From contig JAAZCR010000270.1 of assembly GCA_012513195.1 (NCBI GenBank), positions 1 through 9,589 on the forward strand: a stretch of 9,589 nt of DNA, in the 5' to 3' direction. Source of the stretch: Bacilli bacterium (GTDB lineage Bacteria; Bacillota_I; Bacilli_A; Haloplasmatales; Haloplasmataceae). Made by a program: the position numbers and the translations under genes. Shown here piece after piece: positions 6,872 through 9,589 of the stretch (positions within the stretch are counted from its first letter, which is position 1; each line of letters opens with the position of its first letter). The notes under the pieces were generated by a model. That model was not told the origin of the DNA and ran no database searches. It saw nothing but the letters and a program-made list of their open reading frames with translations.

Positions 6872-6990
6872 ATAGACAAAGATAGCTTTTTTACAATTAA
6901 TTATAAAAATAGTGTTATATCTATAGATTTTTTTACCAAGGTTAAGTGTAATATAATTCACAAATGTTTTAGTTGTTTTTACATATTTCA

Positions 6991-6999
6991 TGGTATAAT
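6991..6999 (+). promoter_or_regulatory. Extended -10 promoter of mgsA
   Basis: TGGTATAAT is a perfect extended -10 (TGnTATAAT). No good -35 lies at 17 bp; TTGTTT at 6973-6978 has a 15-bp spacer. The expected start near 7006 gives a leader of about 23 nt containing GGAGG. This looks like a vegetative promoter, unlike those of the neighbouring coat genes. Confidence 0.6.
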
Positions 7000-7028
7000 A
7001 GATATGAAAACAGACAGCGGAGGTATAT

Positions 7029-7409
7029 ATGAATATTGCGCTAATTGCTCATGACAAGAAAAAAGCAGAGATGGTAGAATTAGTTAAGCGTTATGAAGAT
7101 GTACTAGCAAAGCACACCTTATTTGCGACGGGAACAACAGGACTTCATATCATGGGAGAAACAAATTTAAATGTTGTGCGTATGAAAAGTGGCCCATTAG
7201 GGGGCGACCAAGAAATTGGTGCTATGATTGCCAATCATAAAATTGATTTAGTGATCTTCTTGCGTGATCCCTTAACTGCTCAACCCCATGAGCCCGATGT
7301 TAACGCTTTATTAAGATTAAGCGATGTATATAATGTCGCATTAGCTACCAATCGTAACACTGCAGTACGAATTTTAGAAAGCATAAAAAATGAAAGCACT
7401 AGTGAATAG
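7029..7409 (+). CDS. mgsA: Methylglyoxal synthase
   Basis: This 126-residue cytoplasmic enzyme converts dihydroxyacetone phosphate to methylglyoxal and phosphate, a bypass of lower glycolysis that relieves sugar-phosphate build-up and frees phosphate. Conserved features are AHD (7-9), the phosphate-binding ATGTTG (33-38), [12 protein letters not shown] (54-65) with catalytic Asp60, FLRDPL (77-82) with Asp80, and [12 protein letters not shown] (86-97) with His87. Length is slightly below E. coli MgsA (about 152) but usual for Firmicutes. ATG 7029 follows GGAGG by 5 bp. The gene stands alone, with its own promoter and a terminator overlapping its TAG stop, between minus-strand spore-surface genes. 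Enzymes of this family are often inhibited by phosphate; nothing in the sequence contradicts that. Confidence 0.97.
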   Translation: MNIALIAHDKKKAEMVELVKRYEDVLAKHTLFATGTTGLHIMGETNLNVVRMKSGPLGGDQEIGAMIANHKIDLVIFLRDPLTAQPHEPDVNALLRLSDVYNVALATNRNTAVRILESIKNESTSE

Positions 7410-7415
7410 TGCTTT
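7393..7415. terminator. Bidirectional terminator between mgsA and the small minus-strand gene
   Basis: AAAGCACTA (7393-7401) pairs perfectly with TAGTGCTTT (7407-7415) across a GTGAA loop. On the minus strand a six-T tract follows two bases beyond the stem, giving a good terminator for the gene ending at 7420. On the plus strand only TTT is available, so termination of mgsA is weaker. The mgsA stop TAG is 7407-7409, inside the right arm. Confidence 0.75.
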
Positions 7416-7419
7416 ACTT

Positions 7420-7605
7420 CTATAATTTATATACGGTTATACCCTCTAAACTGGTTATCGCATAAACAGCGCAACCATTATTGTTTTTTACCCAGATGAG
7501 AAAATCATTTTCAATCCGAATAAAAACGCCACGATCGCTTTCACCACTAGCACTTACAACATGGATTTGGTCTCCTTCAACTAATGCATCAAAAGCGCTC
7601 ATCAT
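7420..7605 (-). CDS. Small SH3/Sm-like beta protein, probable spore-surface protein
   Basis: This 61-residue protein has no predicted membrane segment. Almost the whole chain is one compact beta domain: EGDQIHVV, RGVFIRIENDFLIWVK, then CAVYAITSLEGITVYKL, the strand-turn pattern of a small SH3/Sm-like barrel. It shares about 20 of 52 aligned residues with the product of 7642-7905, including G-V-F, LIW, ITSL and the KL end, so the two are paralogues. The pattern resembles DUF2642-type small spore proteins of Bacillus, but I cannot confirm the family by eye. The start is ATG 7605 (GGGAG 4 bp upstream) or the adjacent ATG 7602 (7 bp). It lies 36 bp downstream of its paralogue and has its own sigma-K-like box. 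A spore-coat role is inferred from neighbours and promoter. Confidence 0.65.
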   Translation of the reverse strand: MMSAFDALVEGDQIHVVSASGESDRGVFIRIENDFLIWVKNNNGCAVYAITSLEGITVYKL

Positions 7606-7624
7606 ATCACTCCCTTTTCTAATA

Positions 7625-7654
7625 TATTATATGTGCTAGTTTTAAAGTTTGGTA
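7625..7654 (-). promoter_or_regulatory. Sigma-K-like promoter of the 61-residue gene
   Basis: On the minus strand, TACC (7654-7651), a 17-bp spacer and CATATAATA (7633-7625) fit mACm-(16/17)-CATAnnnTA. The expected start falls just before AAAAGGGAG, the same tight promoter-to-Shine-Dalgarno layout as at the CotZ-like gene. The -35 lies within the end of the upstream paralogue. The -10 also contains TATAAT, so sigma-A use cannot be excluded. Confidence 0.45.
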
Positions 7655-7905
7655 ATACTAATATTGTTTAGACTAGTGATAACTAAGTAACTCGCGCCTG
7701 ATATGGTACGCGCCCAGATTAGATAACCATCGCGTTCGCGTAAAAAAACACCTTGACCTTCTATACCAGGACCTTGGACAAATATCACATCACCTTCGCG
7801 TAATAAAGAGAAGACATTGCGTTCAGGGGTTGTTTGGGGTGGATTAGGCACTATAGGTGGTGCCACGGGACGTTGGCAGTTAAGATTATTTGGAAAAAAG
7901 TTCAT
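7642..7905 (-). CDS. Proline-rich-headed SH3/Sm-like protein, paralogue of the 61-residue gene; probable spore-surface protein
   Basis: This 87-residue protein has an N-terminal tail rich in Asn and Pro (residues 5-27, including RPVAPPIVPNPPQ), followed by a beta domain (31-87: LLREGDVIFV, QGVFLRERDGYLIWAR, SYLVITSLNNISITKL). The domain is paralogous to the product of 7420-7605. I place the start at ATG 7905, eight bp after GGGAGG. An in-frame GTG at 7914 overlaps that Shine-Dalgarno and is unlikely to be used. A sequence like a sigma-K -10 with one mismatch (CATTTAATA, 7938-7930) lies upstream, but no convincing -35. The two genes probably derive from tandem duplication and may be cotranscribed. 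No enzyme motif is present; a structural role in the spore coat or exosporium is inferred from fold, Pro-rich tail and neighbours. Confidence 0.65.
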   Translation of the reverse strand: MNFFPNNLNCQRPVAPPIVPNPPQTTPERNVFSLLREGDVIFVQGPGIEGQGVFLRERDGYLIWARTISGASYLVITSLNNISITKL

Positions 7906-7964
7906 CACATTCACCTCCCAACTTCACTATATTAAATGCGCTTGTTACGAATATGGATGTGCCT

Positions 7965-7993
7965 TTGTGGCAATAATAAGAAAAATGTATATA
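7965..7993 (+). promoter_or_regulatory. Candidate sigma-A-type promoter of the EIIB-like membrane protein gene
   Basis: TTGTGG (7965-7970), a 17-bp spacer and TATATA (7988-7993) form a modest promoter, divergent from the small coat-like genes. The expected start near 8000 leaves about 30 nt of leader with GGAGG at 8020-8024. Both boxes are imperfect and the region is AT-rich. Confidence 0.35.
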
Positions 7994-8029
7994 TATACTT
8001 AGAACATTATCCTAATTTTGGAGGTAAAC

Positions 8030-8698
8030 ATGAAAAAAGCCCACATCACAAATCTCATCATCATTCTGTTCATGTATGTTTTTGCTTATGTGTTAAACAT
8101 TATTTTAAAAAGTTATGACATAAACATCTTTTTTACGGTTAATTTAGAAAACTATGTTAAATTGATTATAGCCTTAGTCAGTTATCTTGTATTATTAGTA
8201 CCGACAGTAATTTATAGCGCAGTTGTGATATTTAATAAGTTTATTGCGCATAAAAGAAAAGTAAAGTTACATTTATCGAGATATTTATTGATTATTACCT
8301 CGCTTATTATTAGTTATTTATTCTTATTGTTTGATGTCGCATATTATTTCTATTTTGGTAGTATAATATTGTTGTACATAATTTACTTTGTCAGTTTGTA
8401 TGTTCAAGATCATTTCTTCATTCAAAAACAACAATCACCGACGGTTAAAGTAAATCAAGAAGTGGTTGAGAAATTTCTTGAACTCCTTGGTGGTAAGGAC
8501 AATGTCATCAATATCAATTATGAGCAATCTAGATTAAGAGTGGAATTTAAGGATGTTAAGAAACTAAAACTCGATGAATTAAAGAATTTAGGCGCAAAAG
8601 GAGCATTTGTGGCTGGAAATAAGCTCCAAGCGGTGATTGGAAGCAATGCTTCAGAGTTAGAAAATGCGATTAATGCATATTTATCTCGTCTAAATTAG
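8030..8698 (+). CDS. Four-helix membrane protein with a degenerate PTS EIIB-like domain
   Basis: This 222-residue protein has about four transmembrane helices (roughly 6-26, 42-68, 84-102, 104-126) and a soluble C-terminal domain (about 141-222) that aligns with glucose-family PTS EIIB: VVEKFLELLGGKDNV, then SRLRVEFKD, then LKNLGAKGAFVAGNKLQAVIGS. In active EIIB the segment before TRLRV carries the phosphocysteine (DACITRLRV). Here it reads INYEQSRLRV, so the cysteine position is Glu165 and the domain has no cysteine at all. It cannot work as a standard phosphoryl carrier. The membrane part is far too short for an EIIC sugar channel. ATG 8030 lies 5 bp after GGAGG; an in-frame TTG at 8018 overlaps the Shine-Dalgarno. 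ptsH follows 65 bp downstream with its own promoter. The neighbour suggests a PTS-linked sensing or scaffolding role; the function is unknown. Confidence 0.8.
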   Translation: MKKAHITNLIIILFMYVFAYVLNIILKSYDINIFFTVNLENYVKLIIALVSYLVLLVPTVIYSAVVIFNKFIAHKRKVKLHLSRYLLIITSLIISYLFLLFDVAYYFYFGSIILLYIIYFVSLYVQDHFFIQKQQSPTVKVNQEVVEKFLELLGGKDNVININYEQSRLRVEFKDVKKLKLDELKNLGAKGAFVAGNKLQAVIGSNASELENAINAYLSRLN

Positions 8699-8727
8699 TT
8701 GTAAATTAGTCTAAGATATTGTACAAT
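8699..8727 (+). promoter_or_regulatory. Sigma-A-type promoter of ptsH
   Basis: TTGTAA (8699-8704, 4 of 6), a 17-bp spacer and TACAAT (8722-8727, 5 of 6) lie immediately after the stop of the EIIB-like gene. A start near 8734 gives about 30 nt of leader containing AAGGGGAG. ptsH can thus be transcribed alone, although read-through from upstream is also possible because I see no terminator between the genes. Confidence 0.6.
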
Positions 8728-8763
8728 AAATAATGATAATTTAAAAAAGGGGAGAAAATTACC

Positions 8764-9030
8764 ATGATAGAAAAAGTATTTGTCGTCACTGATGAAGCTG
8801 GTGTTCATGCTAGACCAGCTACAAAACTCGTTAATACCGCCAGTAAATATGCTAGTGATATCCAATTAGAATATCAAGGTCGTAGAGTTAACTTAAAATC
8901 TATTATGGGTGTTATGTCATTGGGTATTCGGCAAGGGGCTGAAATCAAGATAATCATTGAAGGTGAAGATGAAGAAGAAGCGATGGCCGCTGTTGAACAA
9001 GAATTAAGAATTCAAGGTATTAGCAATTAA
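8764..9030 (+). CDS. ptsH: Phosphocarrier protein HPr
   Basis: This 88-residue protein is HPr, the cytoplasmic phosphocarrier that passes phosphate from enzyme I (via His15-P) to sugar-specific EIIA domains. The active-site motif GVHARPA spans 13-19 with His15, and the regulatory site [11 protein letters not shown] spans 44-54 with Ser46. In Firmicutes Ser46 is phosphorylated by HPr kinase and HPr-Ser-P then serves CcpA-mediated carbon repression. Length matches the family (85-90). ATG 8764 lies 9 bp after AAGGGGAG. The gene is monocistronic here, with its own promoter and terminator; ptsI, usually the next gene in Bacillus, is absent from this spot. Upstream lies the EIIB-like membrane protein. 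Confidence 0.97.
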   Translation: MIEKVFVVTDEAGVHARPATKLVNTASKYASDIQLEYQGRRVNLKSIMGVMSLGIRQGAEIKIIIEGEDEEEAMAAVEQELRIQGISN

Positions 9031-9042
9031 TCTTCAGTGGAT

Positions 9043-9067
9043 AAAGGCTGACATGCGTCAGCTTTTT
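9043..9067 (+). terminator. Rho-independent terminator of ptsH
   Basis: AAAGGCTGAC (9043-9052) pairs with GTCAGCTTTT (9057-9066) through an ATGC tetraloop, a 10-bp stem with one G-T pair, ending in five T residues (9063-9067). It starts 12 bp after the ptsH stop. Confidence 0.85.
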
Positions 9068-9077
9068 AATTTGACGT

Positions 9078-9105
9078 TTGCAAATTTCTAAAATAATGCT
9101 ATAAT
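9078..9105 (+). promoter_or_regulatory. Sigma-A-type promoter of the beta-hydroxyacid dehydrogenase gene
   Basis: TTGCAA (9078-9083), a 16-bp spacer and a perfect TATAAT (9100-9105) preceded by TGC at 9097-9099, an extended -10. Transcription should begin near 9112, leaving about 31 nt of leader with AAGGAG at 9127-9132. A better -35 (TTGACG, 9071-9076) is 23 bp away and too far. Confidence 0.6.
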
Positions 9106-9142
9106 AAATTCAGTCAGAGTAATCTCAAGGAGAAGATTATCT

Positions 9143-9589
9143 ATGTTTAAAATTGGATTCATCGGATTAGGTGTTATGGGTAGACCGATGGCCCAACATT
9201 TGTTAAACAAGTACCAGGAACTCTATATTTACACGCGCACAAAGAAAAAAGCAGAAGAACTAATTCAAAACGGCGCTATTTGGTGTGACACGATTAGTGA
9301 GTTAGCTCAACAATGTAACTTAATTTTCACCATTGTGGGGATGCCTAGCGATGTCCAAGATGTTTATTTAGGTAAGACCGGATTAATCAATTCTTGTAAA
9401 CCCGAAACGATACTTATCGATATGACAACTTCTAGTCCTTCATTGGCTAAAGAAATTTATCAAAAAGCGTTAAGCAAGAATATTTATGTATTAGATGCTC
9501 CTGTATCAGGTGGCGATATCGGTGCGAAAAACCAAACGCTCTCAATTATGGTTGGGGGCGATGAAAAGGTCTTTGAAAAGGTGCAGGAA
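9143..9589 (+). CDS. NAD(P)-dependent beta-hydroxyacid dehydrogenase (3-hydroxyisobutyrate dehydrogenase family), 3' end outside window
   Basis: The first 149 residues of a protein of the 3-hydroxyisobutyrate/tartronate-semialdehyde/glyoxylate reductase family are present; the usual length is about 290, so roughly half is beyond the right edge. The Rossmann dinucleotide motif GFIGLGVMGRPMA is at 5-17, the second strand ends IYTRTKKKAEEL (29-40), and LIDMTTSSP (91-99) precedes the substrate loop LDAPVSGGDIGAKNQTLSIMVGGD (117-140) with Ser122 and the two glycines. The catalytic lysine, expected near residue 170, is outside the window. Arg32 just after the second strand suggests NADP(H) rather than NAD(H); this is inference. 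ATG 9143 lies 10 bp after AAGGAG. The exact substrate cannot be told from this part. It has its own promoter and is separated from ptsH by a terminator. Confidence 0.92.
   Translation, partial: MFKIGFIGLGVMGRPMAQHLLNKYQELYIYTRTKKKAEELIQNGAIWCDTISELAQQCNLIFTIVGMPSDVQDVYLGKTGLINSCKPETILIDMTTSSPSLAKEIYQKALSKNIYVLDAPVSGGDIGAKNQTLSIMVGGDEKVFEKVQE

Noticed and set aside
6851..7054. Possible 67-residue plus-strand gene starting at 6851
   Set aside because: It has no Shine-Dalgarno, runs through the T-tract and the mgsA promoter, overlaps mgsA and has no recognisable composition or motif.
7817..8118. Plus-strand open frames across the divergent region 7817-8118
   Set aside because: One is antisense to the 87-residue coat-like gene; the other overlaps the start of the EIIB-like gene in another frame. 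Neither has a ribosome site, and the low-complexity residues reflect the frame, not a protein.
9071..9085. TTGACGTTTGCAAA as a possible CcpA catabolite-response (cre) site near the dehydrogenase promoter
   Set aside because: It lacks the central CG flanked by the expected WTGNAA/NNCW half sites; TTGACG is also 23 bp from the TATAAT and so not its -35.

Overview
The window is chromosomal DNA of a low-GC Gram-positive bacterium. Evidence is strong Shine-Dalgarno sites (AAGGAG/GGAGGT), TATAAT-type promoters, AddA-type rather than RecB-type recombination, type III pantothenate kinase, an HPr with both His15 and Ser46, and spore-coat genes. The CotZ/CotY/ExsY-family protein and the CotO-like protein point to an endospore former in the Bacilli sense. 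The low GC and the small stand-alone EIIB-like membrane protein would also fit a sporulating lineage near the Turicibacter/Haloplasma/Erysipelotrichales side of the Bacilli, but this placement is inference. Standard stop decoding fits every gene; all eleven visible stops are TAA or TAG, none TGA.

Layout, left to right. (1) 1-2634 (+): the C-terminal three quarters of AddA, open at the left edge. (2) 2635-2803: tandem sigma-A-type promoters leading to (3) 2804-4249 (+): a CNNM/CorC-type membrane protein with CBS domains. (4) 4256-4290: a bidirectional terminator shared with a convergent minus-strand operon of (5) an ECF transporter S component (5061-5648) followed by coaX (4278-5033), together a pantothenate-to-CoA module. 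The S-component gene appears to start at TTG after a leader of about 145 nt with a strong hairpin. (6) 5902-6330 (+): a CotO-like coat protein, convergent on (7) 6372-6824 (-): a cysteine-rich CotZ/ExsY-type coat protein. (8) 7029-7409 (+): methylglyoxal synthase, convergent on (9) two small paralogous minus-strand genes (7420-7605, 7642-7905) of an SH3/Sm-like beta type, probably spore-surface proteins. (10) 8030-8698 (+): a four-helix membrane protein carrying an EIIB-like domain that lacks the phosphorylatable cysteine, followed by (11) 8764-9030 (+): ptsH (HPr). (12) 9143-9589 (+): the N-terminal half of a beta-hydroxyacid dehydrogenase, cut by the right edge.

Two themes stand out. The first is a spore-surface island (5902-7905) interleaved with methylglyoxal synthase; at least two of its minus-strand genes have sequences resembling sigma-K promoters placed so that the transcript would begin just before the Shine-Dalgarno. 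The second is compaction: all three convergent gene pairs share a bidirectional hairpin terminator that contains a stop codon, and a fourth palindrome is an apparent plus-strand terminator while also holding the promoter -10 and Shine-Dalgarno of the CotZ-like gene on the minus strand. No stretch over 300 bases lacks a gene; the longest gap (5649-5901, 253 bp) is a divergent promoter and leader region. I see no insertion sequence, tRNA, rRNA or CRISPR array.
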